Source: Sinobaca qinghaiensis (GTDB lineage: Bacteria > Bacillota > Bacilli > Bacillales > Marinococcaceae). From it: a stretch of 64,000 nucleotides of DNA. Below are positions 45,695 through 54,708 of the stretch, in pieces. The notes below the pieces were generated by a model, which was not told where the DNA came from, did no database searches, and was given only the letters and a program-made list of their open reading frames with translations. How positions within the stretch are numbered: position 1 is the stretch's first letter; each line of letters starts with the position of its first letter. A program made the position numbers and the translations under genes. The DNA is taken from positions 1 to 64,000 of the forward strand of contig NZ_RAPK01000010.1 in the NCBI RefSeq assembly GCF_003610495.1, read 5' to 3'.

Positions 45695-46457
45695 AAGGAA
45701 TAACTTCTCCAGTAAATATCGGCCGGGACTTTGTATCTTCTACTCTTTCGCAGAGAATCCGTACCAGATCCTTATCAAATCCCAGCGGATCGCATAATAT
45801 AATGGGAATGTTTATTTCACGTGATTTTGCAGCAATTTTTTCGTTAAGTTCTTTCATAAGCATGCCCGTAAAAAGCAAGTATGGCAGAACATAAATAGCC
45901 TGTGCTTCTGAAGAGGAAATCGACTCCAGTCCTTCATCAAACGTAGGAAGCGCTGCTGCCAGATAGGCTTTTTCCACCCGTTTGGCTTTTGTTCTATTCT
46001 GGAGGTGGGTACACATTGCACTGAAGTCGCGGAGCGCGCCGATATCACTGCTTCCTCTCCCCACCATAAGGAAATCTGCATCGTCTCCCTGCTTCCATCC
46101 TGCTGCGCTAAGTCTTTTTTCGAGAACATTCAATATTTCTTCATGTACACCAAATGGCTTTCCAAATCTAACGGGTACATCCGGGTAATGTTCCATTGCT
46201 TTAACCAGTTCTTCTGGGATATCAACTTTCATGTGGCCGGCTGAAAATAACAGCACGGGAACCGCTAAAATAGAAGTTGCTCCCCTTTCCACACAGCGTT
46301 TCATTCCTTCGGTAATGTCAGGTGCGGCTAACTCCAAAAAACAGATCTCCTGAATATCACAGTCTACGGCCTGTTTGGCTTTTTCTACAAAATCCTTCAT
46401 CTGTTCATTACCGGCTTTAACGCGGCTGCCATGGCCTACATACAATATCGCTTCCAT
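45687..46457 (-). CDS. sirB: Sirohydrochlorin ferrochelatase SirB (YlnE)
   Basis: Inserts iron into sirohydrochlorin to give siroheme, the cofactor of sulfite reductase, 256 aa. Two CbiX-like halves are seen: the first with ILYVGHGSRVKAGNE and the second starting near FLMVGRGSSD. The conserved histidines in GHGSR and FSAGHMKVDIP are metal-chelation candidates. AAGGAGGTCG precedes the ATG. Part of the cysH operon as in B. subtilis. Confidence 0.92.
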   Translation of the reverse strand: MEAILYVGHGSRVKAGNEQMKDFVEKAKQAVDCDIQEICFLELAAPDITEGMKRCVERGATSILAVPVLLFSAGHMKVDIPEELVKAMEHYPDVPVRFGKPFGVHEEILNVLEKRLSAAGWKQGDDADFLMVGRGSSDIGALRDFSAMCTHLQNRTKAKRVEKAYLAAALPTFDEGLESISSSEAQAIYVLPYLLFTGMLMKELNEKIAAKSREINIPIILCDPLGFDKDLVRILCERVEDTKSRPIFTGEVIPYV

Positions 46458-46480
46458 GAAAACGACCTCCTTATAACCTT

Positions 46481-47914
46481 TTAAATGTAATGCAGTGCCT
46501 GAATAAGGTGGGCAATGTCGGGCTCGTCCAGGGTTTTATCACTATACCAGCCATTTTCTCTGAGGGCTGTTTCGGCTGCCGGTCCAAAGCAGATAATTTC
46601 TCTTTGCTTCAGCCAGTTCCCGCTTTGTACTCCCGCCCGTTTTAATTCCTCTGCCAGAACAGCTACGGATTGGGCCGAAGGTAAAATAACTGTATTAATA
46701 TATTCTTCTTCAAAAATGTGGCCTGCCACTTCCTCTGCAGATGCAGATCGTTCAATAGTGTGAGTGAGCCACTTTCCTGCTGCTTTATCCGGAAGGCTTT
46801 TCAGCTTTTCCTTTGGTCCGGAATGAAAAATCTGCTGTGGCTGCAGTCCTTCAAGAAATGCTGGAATAATTCCATAGTTTTTAAGCTGTTCGTTTGTCCG
46901 TCTGCTTTCGCTTCCAAGAGAGCAGTTGATGGAGCGGATATCTTTCCCTGCCTGTTTAAGAGCCTGAAAGAATATACGCACACTGTCCGGGGAATGGAAA
47001 AGAATCTGCTCGACCGCTTCTGGTATTTCAGGAAATTCTGTATTCTCCCATTCTATCGTGTACCTGGGATATTCCAATACTTCCGCTCCGTATTCTCTTA
47101 ATTCTGAAGCAAACCTGCCTCCACCCGGGGCTGTTTTTACAATCCAGGCATATCTTCCATGCAGGTACTTCTTTTCAAACCAGTTCAGCTTCTCGTATAA
47201 AGAAGAGACATTACCTACCAGGGTAATGGCAGGGTTATGAACGTTGTATTTCTCCGCTTCTTCTACGATCGTAGCCAGGGTGCCGGACACCGTTTTCTGC
47301 CTTGCAGTTGTGCCCCATTCAACGATAAGCACAGAAGTCGTTTCCGGCTTACCGTGATCGATAAGTTTTTCTACAATATGCGGAAGGTTTTTTACTCCCA
47401 TATAAAAAGAAATCGTATCAATTTTGGCAAAGGCACCCCAGTCTACCTCAGGCTCCCCGGTCGTTGATTTGGAATGGGCCGTTACCGCGGCGAAGCTTCC
47501 GGAATAATCCCGGTGGGTCACCGGAACTCCCGCGTAAAGAGGTGCAGCAATTCCGGAAGTAATACCAGGTATTACTTCATACGTAATGCCGTGTTCCACC
47601 AGGGCCGCAGCTTCCTCCCCGGACCGGCCGAACATGCCGGGATCGCCACCTTTAAGACGGACGACTGTTTTATTTTCCTTTGCTTTCTGCACCATCAGTT
47701 CCTGAATAGCTTCCTGCCTCAGATGATGGCGGTCGGGCAGCTTGCCGCAGTAAATTGTTTCAGCGCCTGCTTTTGCAGAAGATAGTATAAGCGGGTTCAC
47801 AAGGCGGTCATATAAAACGACATCTGCTTTCTCCAGGCACTCTCTGCCCCTTATCGTCATAAGCCCTACATCCCCGGGACCTGCCCCGACTAAATATACT
47901 GTACCTGTTTCCAT
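46481..47914 (-). CDS. sumT: Fused uroporphyrinogen-III C-methyltransferase / HemD-like protein
   Basis: Bifunctional-looking protein, 477 aa. Residues 1-240 are SUMT (CobA/YlnD), methylating uroporphyrinogen III to precorrin-2: VYLVGAGPGDVGLMTIRG (in part), VRLKGGDPGMFGRSGEE and GITSGIAAP are diagnostic. Residues about 255-477 resemble uroporphyrinogen-III synthase (HemD) in length and alternating strand/helix pattern. HemD proteins are poorly conserved, so whether this half is active cannot be said. B. subtilis YlnD is only the first half. GGAGGAACCCCC precedes the ATG. Confidence 0.88.
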   Translation of the reverse strand: METGTVYLVGAGPGDVGLMTIRGRECLEKADVVLYDRLVNPLILSSAKAGAETIYCGKLPDRHHLRQEAIQELMVQKAKENKTVVRLKGGDPGMFGRSGEEAAALVEHGITYEVIPGITSGIAAPLYAGVPVTHRDYSGSFAAVTAHSKSTTGEPEVDWGAFAKIDTISFYMGVKNLPHIVEKLIDHGKPETTSVLIVEWGTTARQKTVSGTLATIVEEAEKYNVHNPAITLVGNVSSLYEKLNWFEKKYLHGRYAWIVKTAPGGGRFASELREYGAEVLEYPRYTIEWENTEFPEIPEAVEQILFHSPDSVRIFFQALKQAGKDIRSINCSLGSESRRTNEQLKNYGIIPAFLEGLQPQQIFHSGPKEKLKSLPDKAAGKWLTHTIERSASAEEVAGHIFEEEYINTVILPSAQSVAVLAEELKRAGVQSGNWLKQREIICFGPAAETALRENGWYSDKTLDEPDIAHLIQALHYI

Positions 47915-47988
47915 GGGGGTTCCTCCATTTACGCTTGCCTGCTTTTTTGCGTTAGTGTTTATTATATAAAAAAATGCTTATGTATGCA

Positions 47989-48024
47989 GGGAAGGTGCTC
48001 CTGCAAGAGGAGCACCTTTCCGTG
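47989..48024. other. Hairpin between cysC and sumT
   Basis: GAAGGTGCTCCT pairs with AGGAGCACCTTTC around a short loop. Neither strand has a clean T run directly after it. It could moderate transcription into the siroheme half of the operon or stabilise an mRNA end. Confidence 0.5.
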
Positions 48025-48041
48025 TTGTTTATTGGTTTGTC

Positions 48042-48650
48042 TTATTGAGAGCGGATCAGATTTCTTTTCTCGAGCTCTTGAATGACAAGATCCGCCGCTT
48101 CTTCAATACTGTTATTTTCCGTATCTACTACGAGCTCCGGAGCTGCCGGCTCTTCGTATGGGGAAGTAATCCCGGTAAATTCCGGAATCTCCCCGCTTCT
48201 TGCTTTTTTATACAGACCTTTAGGGTCTCTTTCTTCACAGACAGCAAGGCTTGCTTTTACAAACACTTCCATAAACTCGCCTTCCTCCAGCAGTCCGCGG
48301 ACCTGATCTCTATCTGCCTGGAATGGGGAAATGAAGGCTGTACTTACAATGTGTCCTGCGTCTACAAACAGCTTGGCCACTTCACCGATTCGTCTAATAT
48401 TTTCTGTTCTGTCCTCATCGGAAAACCCGAGATCTTTATTCAGGCCGTGACGGACATTATCTCCATCCAGAACATACGTATTTTTTCCTGCTTCAAACAG
48501 TTTCCGGGAAACAACGTTTGCTACCGTTGACTTGCCGGAACCGGATAAGCCGGTAAACCAGAGTACCAGGCTTTTATTACCTGTTTCTTTCTCCCGCTCC
48601 TGTTTGGAAACGGATGCCTGATGCCATACAATATTTTGATTTTCACTCAT
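48042..48650 (-). CDS. cysC: Adenylyl-sulfate kinase CysC
   Basis: Phosphorylates adenosine 5'-phosphosulfate to PAPS, 202 aa. The P-loop is GLSGSGKST near residue 34. [20 protein letters not shown] (in part) and the AFISPF loop are hallmark APS-kinase features. Second enzyme in sulfate activation, downstream of sat by 31 bp in the same operon. Confidence 0.95.
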   Translation of the reverse strand: MSENQNIVWHQASVSKQEREKETGNKSLVLWFTGLSGSGKSTVANVVSRKLFEAGKNTYVLDGDNVRHGLNKDLGFSDEDRTENIRRIGEVAKLFVDAGHIVSTAFISPFQADRDQVRGLLEEGEFMEVFVKASLAVCEERDPKGLYKKARSGEIPEFTGITSPYEEPAAPELVVDTENNSIEEAADLVIQELEKRNLIRSQ

Positions 48651-48681
48651 TTTTCCATCATACCCCTTCCGCGCTTTTTGA

Positions 48682-49827
48682 TTATTTAGGTGCCGGCTCC
48701 TGCATGCCTTCGATCAGAACCGCTACTACTTCCGGACGGCTGAACTCTGCAGGAGGCATATCTCCGTTTTTAAGCATCGCGCGTACTTTTGTTCCGGATA
48801 AAATGACGTGATCCTCTTTGTCATGCGGACATGTTTTTGCCGAAGCCATGTTTTCGCATTTTTTACAGTAAAAGCTGTGTTCAAAAAACAGCGGCTTAAT
48901 GCCAAGCTCTTCTTCTGTAAAATTCTTAAAGATGTGCTGGGCGTCATACGTACCGTAATAATCAGCTACACCAGCGTGGTCCCGTCCGACAATAAAGTGG
49001 GTGCAGCCGTAGTTTTTGCGCACCATTGCATGAAAAATGGCTTCTCTTGGTCCTGCATATCTCATAGCTGCCGGGAAAACAGCAAGATACGTGCGGTCTT
49101 CCGGATAATAGTCTTTCAGCAGAACTTCATAGCTTTTCATCCGGACGTCTGCTGGAATATCATCAGATTTGGTTGCTCCGACAAGCGGATTAAGGAAAAG
49201 GCCGTCTACTGTTTCAAGTGCTGTTTTTTGAATATATTCGTGCGCACGGTGAACCGGGTTTCTCGTTTGGAATCCAACGACCGTTTCCCATTTTCTTTTA
49301 TCAAATTCCGCTCTTGTTTCGGAAGGATCCAGATAATACGTATCAAACTGCGGATGAACAATTTCTTCCACCTGGGTGATTTCTCCTGCTACGTACAGAG
49401 CCGGACGGTCGTACACTTTTTTAACTCCCGGATGTTCGCTGTCTGTTGTTCTATATACGTTTTCTGCTTCTTTTTCTTTATCGGGCGAGTATACTTGTTC
49501 TATTTCAATAACGCCGTACGTTTTCCCGTCAAACGTAAGCAGGGCTTTTTCGCCGGGCTGCAGGTTTGCTGCAAACTCGTCTTCGACTGGAAGCGTAATA
49601 GGAATACTCCACACTGTGCCGTCGGCCAGCCTCGTATTTTCTACTACGGACTGATAATCCGCTTCATTTAAAAATCCAGTCAGCGGGCTGAAAGCGCCGT
49701 TGGCAATAAGTTCCAGATCGGATAAAGCCGTTTCGTCCAGTGGAATACTGTGGGTAATTGAGCTTGTATCCATTCCAATTTCTTTTTTGTTAATTAATGT
49801 TCCACCGTGCGGGATACTCTTTGGCAT
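48682..49827 (-). CDS. sat: Sulfate adenylyltransferase (ATP sulfurylase)
   Basis: Makes APS from sulfate and ATP, 381 aa, monofunctional bacterial type. [14 protein letters not shown] carries the substrate-binding QTRN and HxxH motif, and IVGRDHAGV the second conserved loop. [20 protein letters not shown] (in part) is the cysteine pair found in Bacillus-type Sat. AAAGGAGTT precedes the ATG. A 287-aa opposite-strand ORF over this gene is a shadow. Confidence 0.95.
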   Translation of the reverse strand: MPKSIPHGGTLINKKEIGMDTSSITHSIPLDETALSDLELIANGAFSPLTGFLNEADYQSVVENTRLADGTVWSIPITLPVEDEFAANLQPGEKALLTFDGKTYGVIEIEQVYSPDKEKEAENVYRTTDSEHPGVKKVYDRPALYVAGEITQVEEIVHPQFDTYYLDPSETRAEFDKRKWETVVGFQTRNPVHRAHEYIQKTALETVDGLFLNPLVGATKSDDIPADVRMKSYEVLLKDYYPEDRTYLAVFPAAMRYAGPREAIFHAMVRKNYGCTHFIVGRDHAGVADYYGTYDAQHIFKNFTEEELGIKPLFFEHSFYCKKCENMASAKTCPHDKEDHVILSGTKVRAMLKNGDMPPAEFSRPEVVAVLIEGMQEPAPK

Positions 49828-49851
49828 GTTATTAACTCCTTTGATTTTTCA

Positions 49852-50556
49852 TTATTTGTGCAGGCCGCATTCTGTTTTGCCTGTCTGGGACCAGCGTCCG
49901 CTGCGTAAATCTTCTCCATCCTTAACCTTTGCCGTGCACTGTACACAGCCGATGCTTGGATATTCCTGATCGTGGAGTGGATTGTACGGAAGGTTGAAGC
50001 CCTTAATATACATCCATACGTCATCCCATGACCAATGGATCAGCGGACAGATTTTCACGGAAGAAAAACGCTTGTCTTTATTAACGAACTGAGTGTCTTT
50101 TCTTGTTAAAGACTGGGAACGCCTTAATCCGGATAACCAAGCTGTGTGCTGATTTAAAGCTCCTTCAAGCGGAACCAGTTTCCGGATCGAACAGCATTTG
50201 TCAGGATTCGTTTTCCAAAGCTCCGGTCCTTCCTGTTCCTCCTGCTCAGCAGGTGTAATCGGCTGCAGCATATCCACTCTAAGCTTTGGGTAGCGCTCTT
50301 TCACTTCTTCAATTAAATCATATGTCTCTTTAAAATGAAAATTGGTATCGAGAAAAATAATTTTAGCATCCGGTTTGACGCGTGTAATTAAATCGATGAG
50401 CACCATACCCTCCGCTCCGAAGCTGCACGCATAAACCAGCTCATCGCCGTACTCGGCATAGGCCCACTTGATAACGTCTAAAGCATCTTTACCAGCCAGC
50501 GTTTCTTTATTCACCTGATCAAGCTGTTCTTGATCGAGCGTAGGGAATGTTATCAT
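49852..50556 (-). CDS. cysH: Phosphoadenylyl/adenylyl-sulfate reductase CysH
   Basis: Reduces (P)APS to sulfite with thioredoxin, 234 aa. The CC pair in KCCSIRK and the C-x2-C in GCVQCTAK are the ligands of the [4Fe-4S] cluster found in plant-like and Bacillus reductases. The catalytic cysteine is in the C-terminal ECGLH. AAAAGGAGAC precedes the ATG. First gene of the operon. The sulfate permease gene cysP, present between cysH and sat in B. subtilis, is missing here. Confidence 0.94.
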   Translation of the reverse strand: MITFPTLDQEQLDQVNKETLAGKDALDVIKWAYAEYGDELVYACSFGAEGMVLIDLITRVKPDAKIIFLDTNFHFKETYDLIEEVKERYPKLRVDMLQPITPAEQEEQEGPELWKTNPDKCCSIRKLVPLEGALNQHTAWLSGLRRSQSLTRKDTQFVNKDKRFSSVKICPLIHWSWDDVWMYIKGFNLPYNPLHDQEYPSIGCVQCTAKVKDGEDLRSGRWSQTGKTECGLHK

Positions 50557-50648
50557 GCTCTACCGTCTCCTTTTTTAATCGTATCTATTTGAAATATTTT
50601 TTAATCCTCAGTAAGTTTATCGATATTATATGTTTACTCGTTAACGTC

Positions 50649-50677
50649 ATTTTAGTGAGTATTTGCAAAAATGTCAA
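50649..50677 (-). promoter_or_regulatory. Sigma-A promoter of the cysH operon
   Basis: On the minus strand TTGACA (50672-50677), 17-bp spacer, TAAAAT (50649-50654), leaving an untranslated leader of about 85 nt. Confidence 0.7.
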
Positions 50678-50745
50678 TCTTCCTGTTAGTCTTATTCTTT
50701 TTTTCTCTGCTGCCTGCTGAAATTGACCTGGACTATTTTATATAC

Positions 50746-50782
50746 GAAAGAAGCAGAGCCGGATAAAGGCTCTGCTTTCTGC
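50746..50782 (-). terminator. Hairpin between the short transcript and the cysH promoter
   Basis: AAGCAGAGCC pairs perfectly with GGCTCTGCTT, extended by an AAAG/CTTT arm. On the minus strand a T-rich tract (TTCTTTC) follows, so it can end a transcript from 50956. Confidence 0.6.
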
Positions 50783-50921
50783 TTATATACGCCATACTTC
50801 TACTGTTGTTTTTCCGGAATCATCCTCGGATCATCCTGAAGCTGCTTAATAAAACTTATACATATTGCACAAGGAATAAGAGCCGTCTTTTCATGGCTGT
50901 TCCTGCCTGTCCATTATGTCT
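50783..50921 (-). ncRNA. Candidate small RNA or decayed small gene
   Basis: Defined only by signals: TTGGTC (50951-50956), 17 bp, TATAAT (50928-50933) upstream and the hairpin at 50746-50782 downstream, giving about 175 nt. ORFs inside are 7 and 12 codons. A longer open frame without a start codon encodes a plausible C-terminal peptide ending KQLQDDPRMIPEKQQ, which may be a remnant. No known sRNA family is recognised. Confidence 0.35.
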
Positions 50922-51146
50922 TCCTCTATTATATAACGTTACCTGTTCCGGACCAATACGCTGTTCCTGCGGTAAGAAAGGGTATTCAGCAGAAAATTAC
51001 TGATCAGCGCGTTTAATGGCTGTCTAATGTATATATACTGGCTGTATGTAAGTCAGGTACACCCATCCATATTTCATGCGCGATATCCGCCTGGGAATGT
51101 AGTAAAATAAAAGAATACTACTTATTATAAAGGCAGGAGGCATTTC

Positions 51147-52142
51147 ATGAAATTTATCAATAACGAAGGTATTACCAACCCACGCATCAATCTCGCCATT
51201 GAGGAGTATGCCTTAAAAACAATGGATCTTGAAGAAGATAACATCTATTTGCTTTTTTATGTGAATGAGCCTTCTATTATTATTGGAAAAAACCAGAATA
51301 CAATAGAAGAAATTAATACAGATTATGTAGAGAAAAACAATATTCACGTAGTACGCAGGCTTTCCGGCGGCGGCGCCGTCTACCATGATCAGGGAAACCT
51401 GAACTTCAGCTTTCTTACAAAAGACGACGGCGACAGCTTTCATAATTTCAAAAAATTTGCCCAGCCTGTTATTGAAGCCCTTCATGAGCTTGGAGTCCCG
51501 GCCGAAATGTCCGGCAGGAACGATATTCAAATAGATGGAAAGAAAATATCAGGAAACGCTCAATTTGCAACAAAGGGCCGTATGTTCAGCCACGGCACGC
51601 TGATGCTTGATTCAGAAATTGAAAATGTCGTTTCCGCCTTAAAAGTACGAGACGAAAAAATAAAATCCAAAGGGATAAAATCCATCCGAAGCCGGGTCGG
51701 CAACATCAATGATTATCTTGAAAACAAGCTTACTGTAGAAGAGTTTAAAGAAGTCATTCTTCAGCACATTTTCTCCGGCCTGGATAACATTCCTTCCTAT
51801 AAGCTGACGGATGAAGACTGGAAAGAAATACATGCCATATCAGAAGAACGCTACGGAAACTGGGACTGGAATTACGGCAGATCTCCTTCGTTTGACGTGG
51901 AAAAGTCTCATAAATTCCCCTCTGGTCTAATTGACGTACGTTTTAATGTTAAAAAAGGGACTATTCAGGAATGCAGAATTTTCGGGGATTTTTTCGGTAC
52001 CGAAGAGATTAATGATATAGAGAATGCACTCGCAGGTTCGAAATATTCAAGAGAGTCTCTCGAAGAAGCTCTCGATGACTATGACTTGACGAAATATTTC
52101 GGGCAGGTCGACCGCTCCGAATTTATTTCCATGCTGCTTTAA
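51147..52142 (+). CDS. lplJ: Lipoate--protein ligase LplJ
   Basis: Attaches free lipoate (or octanoate) to 2-oxoacid dehydrogenase and glycine-cleavage proteins using ATP, 331 aa. VVRRLSGGGAVYHDQGNLNFS (in part) and SGRNDIQIDGKKISGNAQ (in part) with the catalytic lysine are typical. A C-terminal accessory domain from about 250 is present. GCAGGAGGC precedes the ATG. It resembles B. subtilis YhfJ/LplJ in length. Confidence 0.93.
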   Translation: MKFINNEGITNPRINLAIEEYALKTMDLEEDNIYLLFYVNEPSIIIGKNQNTIEEINTDYVEKNNIHVVRRLSGGGAVYHDQGNLNFSFLTKDDGDSFHNFKKFAQPVIEALHELGVPAEMSGRNDIQIDGKKISGNAQFATKGRMFSHGTLMLDSEIENVVSALKVRDEKIKSKGIKSIRSRVGNINDYLENKLTVEEFKEVILQHIFSGLDNIPSYKLTDEDWKEIHAISEERYGNWDWNYGRSPSFDVEKSHKFPSGLIDVRFNVKKGTIQECRIFGDFFGTEEINDIENALAGSKYSRESLEEALDDYDLTKYFGQVDRSEFISMLL

Positions 52143-52159
52143 GTAATCATTTCCTAAAG

Positions 52160-52187
52160 GAGAGGCGTTCAGGCTGCCTCTCTTTCA
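52160..52187 (+). terminator. Weak terminator after lplJ
   Basis: AGAGGC pairs with GCCTCT around nine bases, followed by CTTTCAGGCTTT, a poor T run. Confidence 0.45.
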
Positions 52188-52201
52188 GGCTTTAATAGTA
52201 A

Positions 52202-52230
52202 TTGTTCCTCCTCAGTGAACATGGTATTAT
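52202..52230 (+). promoter_or_regulatory. Sigma-A promoter of mreBH
   Basis: TTGTTC (52202-52207), 17 bp, TATTAT (52225-52230), about 40 bp before the ATG. Confidence 0.5.
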
Positions 52231-52270
52231 AAATTGTAGCAATTTTTACATAACGAAATAATATAAGAAG

Positions 52271-53287
52271 GTGAAAAAAATGTTTTCTTCTACTGAAATT
52301 GGCATTGATTTAGGCACAGCTAACATTTTAGTCTATATAAAAGACAAAGGAATTGTGTTAAACGAGCCTTCTGTCGTTGCTTTGAATACAGAGACCAACG
52401 AAGTGCTTGCTGTCGGTCAGGAAGCAAAAGATATGGCCGGTAAAACGCCGGGCAAGATTGTGGTTATACGTCCTTTAAAAGAAGGCGTTATTGCTGATTT
52501 CGATATTACGGCTACCATGCTGAAACACGTAATGAAAAAAATCAGCCGGACATCCGGGGTTTCCATGAGAAAACCTAAAGTTATCATCTGTACACCATGC
52601 GGATCCACTTCCGTTGAACGCAGAGCCATCCGTGATGCTGTCCTTGCCTTTGGCGCAAAAACGGTTCACCTTATTGAAGAACCGGTAGCAGCTGCCATTG
52701 GTGCAGACCTCCCCGTAGAAGAACCCGTCGCTAATGTTATCGTTGATATCGGCGGCGGCACAACAGAAGTCGGTATTATTTCCTACGGCGGCGTCGTGTC
52801 CTCCCAGTCCATCCGGCGGGGCGGCGATCATTTCGACGAAGATATTATCCAGCACGTCCGCAAGAAGCATAACCTTCTTATTGGAGAGCGTACGGCCGAG
52901 CAGATAAAAATAAAAGTCGGCAGTGCCAAAGCAAATCTTCGCGAAGAAACTCTTGAAATTAGAGGCCGCGATCTGGTGTCCGGCCTGCCAAAGCCTATTA
53001 CGGTGTCTACTGAAGAAATTCACCAGGCCATTAATGAAACGCTCCAGCAGATTCTCGAAACGATCCGCAGCACACTTGAAAACTGTCCGGCTGAACTCAG
53101 CGGTGATATCGTCGATCAGGGAATTGTTCTCACAGGCGGAGGCTCTCTTCTGCACGGTATGGAAGAATGGCTGAACGAAGAAATTATTGTCCCTGTTCAT
53201 CTTGCAGATTCCCCGCTCGAAGCGGTGGTTATCGGTACCGGCAAATCACTAAAAATTATTGACCGCCTGCAAAAGGCAAATATATAA
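52271..53287 (+). CDS. mreBH: Rod-shape actin homologue MreBH
   Basis: Actin-like ATPase directing peptidoglycan hydrolases and synthesis along the cell wall, 338 aa. Phosphate 1 [12 protein letters not shown], phosphate 2 [12 protein letters not shown], and the adenosine motif [13 protein letters not shown] are all intact. MreBH rather than MreB or Mbl is chosen because it stands alone and matches MreBH length and its KIIDRLQ C terminus; Mbl cannot be fully ruled out. AAGAAGGTG precedes the ATG. In B. subtilis MreBH works with the autolysin LytE. Confidence 0.85.
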   Translation: MKKMFSSTEIGIDLGTANILVYIKDKGIVLNEPSVVALNTETNEVLAVGQEAKDMAGKTPGKIVVIRPLKEGVIADFDITATMLKHVMKKISRTSGVSMRKPKVIICTPCGSTSVERRAIRDAVLAFGAKTVHLIEEPVAAAIGADLPVEEPVANVIVDIGGGTTEVGIISYGGVVSSQSIRRGGDHFDEDIIQHVRKKHNLLIGERTAEQIKIKVGSAKANLREETLEIRGRDLVSGLPKPITVSTEEIHQAINETLQQILETIRSTLENCPAELSGDIVDQGIVLTGGGSLLHGMEEWLNEEIIVPVHLADSPLEAVVIGTGKSLKIIDRLQKANI

Positions 53288-53325
53288 GAAAACTCCCGGC
53301 TGCAAAAACAGCCGGGAGTTTTCTT
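53286..53325. terminator. Bidirectional terminator, mreBH / msrAB
   Basis: A perfect 17-bp stem (AAGAAAACTCCCGGCTG) around a 6-nt A-rich loop, overlapping the mreBH stop. Confidence 0.9.
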
Positions 53326-54451
53326 ATTCAAAATCAGCCGCATAGGCTTCGTATTCGGTTCCTTCCAGCTCATCGGCGGGGATGAATTCCATAGCTGCTG
53401 AATTCATGCAGTACCTGAGACCCGTCGGTTCCGGACCGTCCTGAAAAACATGGCCCAAATGGGAATCAGCATGTTTGCTCCGTACTTCCACACTTGTCCC
53501 AAATACACCGCTGTCTTCTTCATAGGTGATATTCGTCAGTTCCAGCGGTCTGGTAAAACTCGGCCAGCCCGTACCAGAATCGTATTGGTCCAGCGAGCTG
53601 AATAAAGGCTCTCCTGATACAATGTCAACGTATATTCCCTCTTCCGTATTGTCATGATACACATTATCGTAAGCCGGTTCCGTACCGTCTTCCTGCGTTA
53701 CTTCATACTGCATGCTGCTTAATTCCGAAACAGCCGCCTCTTTGTCTTCCACCGTATACGGAGATGCGTTACTTACCTCGTACTCTTTATCATCGCCCCA
53801 TACTTCATCAAGATAGGCGTCACGTCCGGAGTTGTTTCTGTAAAATTCGTACCTTCCTTCATTTTTCTTATAATAGTCCTGATGATACTCCTCAGCTTCA
53901 TAAAAAGTATCGAATTCTTCAATGGAAGTAACAATATCCCCGTCAAACCTGCCGGATTCTTCCATTTCCATTAACGATGATTCCGCTGCCTGTCTTTGTG
54001 CTTCATCATGATAAAACACTGCTGATAAATAAGGTTCTCCTTTATCCACAAACTGTCCCTCATCGTCTGTCGGGTCAATCTGGCGCCAGAAAATCTGCAG
54101 AAGGTCTTCGTAGCTGATCTGTTCCGGGTCATACGTCACCTGCACCGCTTCCTGATGACCCGTCTGCTTACCCGCTACCTCTTCGTAGGTAGGGTCTTCT
54201 TCTTCACCGCCGGTATATCCGGAAATAACGCTTATTACTCCGGGCTGCGACTCAAACGGCGGTTCCATGCACCAGAAACATCCACCTGCAAACGTAGCCT
54301 GTTCCAGTCCTTCCAGATCTCCCTGCACCTCCGACTGTTCTGTTGCAAGTACTTCTTCATATTCAGAGTCTGTCAGCGATTGATACAAAAACCATCCGCC
54401 CGCCAGTAGAATAACTGCCGTTATACTAACCAGCCATCGTTTTTTATTCAT
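53324..54451 (-). CDS. msrAB: Membrane-anchored MsrA-MsrB fusion
   Basis: Extracytoplasmic methionine sulfoxide reductase, 375 aa. One N-terminal membrane segment (about residues 6-23, after KKR) is followed by an MsrA domain (GGCFWC near 56-61) and an MsrB domain (about 235-375; catalytic cysteine in GLRYCMNS). In MsrB the usual resolving cysteine before GWPSF is threonine (SGTGWPSF), unlike the cytosolic MsrB of this genome. The protein is very acidic, as expected outside a halophile cell. AAAGGGGGAC precedes the ATG. Confidence 0.9.
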   Translation of the reverse strand: MNKKRWLVSITAVILLAGGWFLYQSLTDSEYEEVLATEQSEVQGDLEGLEQATFAGGCFWCMEPPFESQPGVISVISGYTGGEEEDPTYEEVAGKQTGHQEAVQVTYDPEQISYEDLLQIFWRQIDPTDDEGQFVDKGEPYLSAVFYHDEAQRQAAESSLMEMEESGRFDGDIVTSIEEFDTFYEAEEYHQDYYKKNEGRYEFYRNNSGRDAYLDEVWGDDKEYEVSNASPYTVEDKEAAVSELSSMQYEVTQEDGTEPAYDNVYHDNTEEGIYVDIVSGEPLFSSLDQYDSGTGWPSFTRPLELTNITYEEDSGVFGTSVEVRSKHADSHLGHVFQDGPEPTGLRYCMNSAAMEFIPADELEGTEYEAYAADFE

Positions 54452-54594
54452 ATTGTCCCCCTTTTACTATCTCTTCTTTCATTATAACGAAAAGTAACCA
54501 GCTTTAAAATCATTACAGCTTTTTGCTGTCTGCCTATATAAAGTATACGTATATATAACCTAAACAGTTCATTATTTTTATTTTTAATTACTGA

Positions 54595-54623
54595 TTGACT
54601 AATTTGTATATACAAGCTAATAT
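54595..54623 (+). promoter_or_regulatory. Sigma-A promoter of the tre operon
   Basis: TTGACT (54595-54600), 17 bp, TAATAT (54618-54623). The spacer contains the first TreR operator. Confidence 0.75.
54604..54615. promoter_or_regulatory. TreR operator 1
   Basis: TTGTATATACAA, a perfect 12-bp palindrome identical to the Bacillus TreR core operator, lying between -35 and -10. Confidence 0.85.
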
Positions 54624-54626
54624 AAA

Positions 54627-54640
54627 TGTAAGCGCATTAC
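54627..54640. promoter_or_regulatory. Catabolite-response-like site (weak)
   Basis: TGTAAGCGCATTAC, between the two TreR operators, fits the left half and centre of the CcpA site (TGWAANCG) but not its right end. Confidence 0.35.
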
Positions 54641-54652
54641 TTGTATATACAA
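54641..54652. promoter_or_regulatory. TreR operator 2
   Basis: A second perfect TTGTATATACAA, centred 37 bp downstream of the first and just after the transcription start. Confidence 0.85.
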
Positions 54653-54708
54653 GCTACTGCAATTTTATTTTTTTCTAAAAAATGAGAACGTTTTCCAGGA
54701 GGGATCTT

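Larger units (their letters stand above)
50557..51146. other. Intergenic region between cysH and lplJ
   Basis: About 590 bases without a good protein gene. It contains the cysH promoter, a strong hairpin (50746-50782), and a second minus-strand promoter (50928-50956) that would make a short transcript ending at that hairpin. No S-box (SAM riboswitch) signature is found upstream of cysH, although B. subtilis cysH has one. The part from 50960 to 51146 holds nothing I recognise. Confidence 0.65.

Noticed and set aside
48808-49671. 287-aa ORF opposite sat
   Set aside because: It is a shadow of the sat coding frame: no start signals, cysteine- and phenylalanine-rich nonsense composition.
50557-50680. 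SAM riboswitch (S-box) before cysH
   Set aside because: Expected from B. subtilis, but the conserved S-box sequence blocks are not present in the leader.
50806-51003. 65-aa plus-strand ORF between cysH and lplJ
   Set aside because: TTG start without a ribosome binding site, basic and cysteine-rich low-quality sequence; the minus-strand promoter and hairpin explain the region better.
52475-53200. 241-aa ORF opposite mreBH
   Set aside because: Shadow of a strongly conserved gene.
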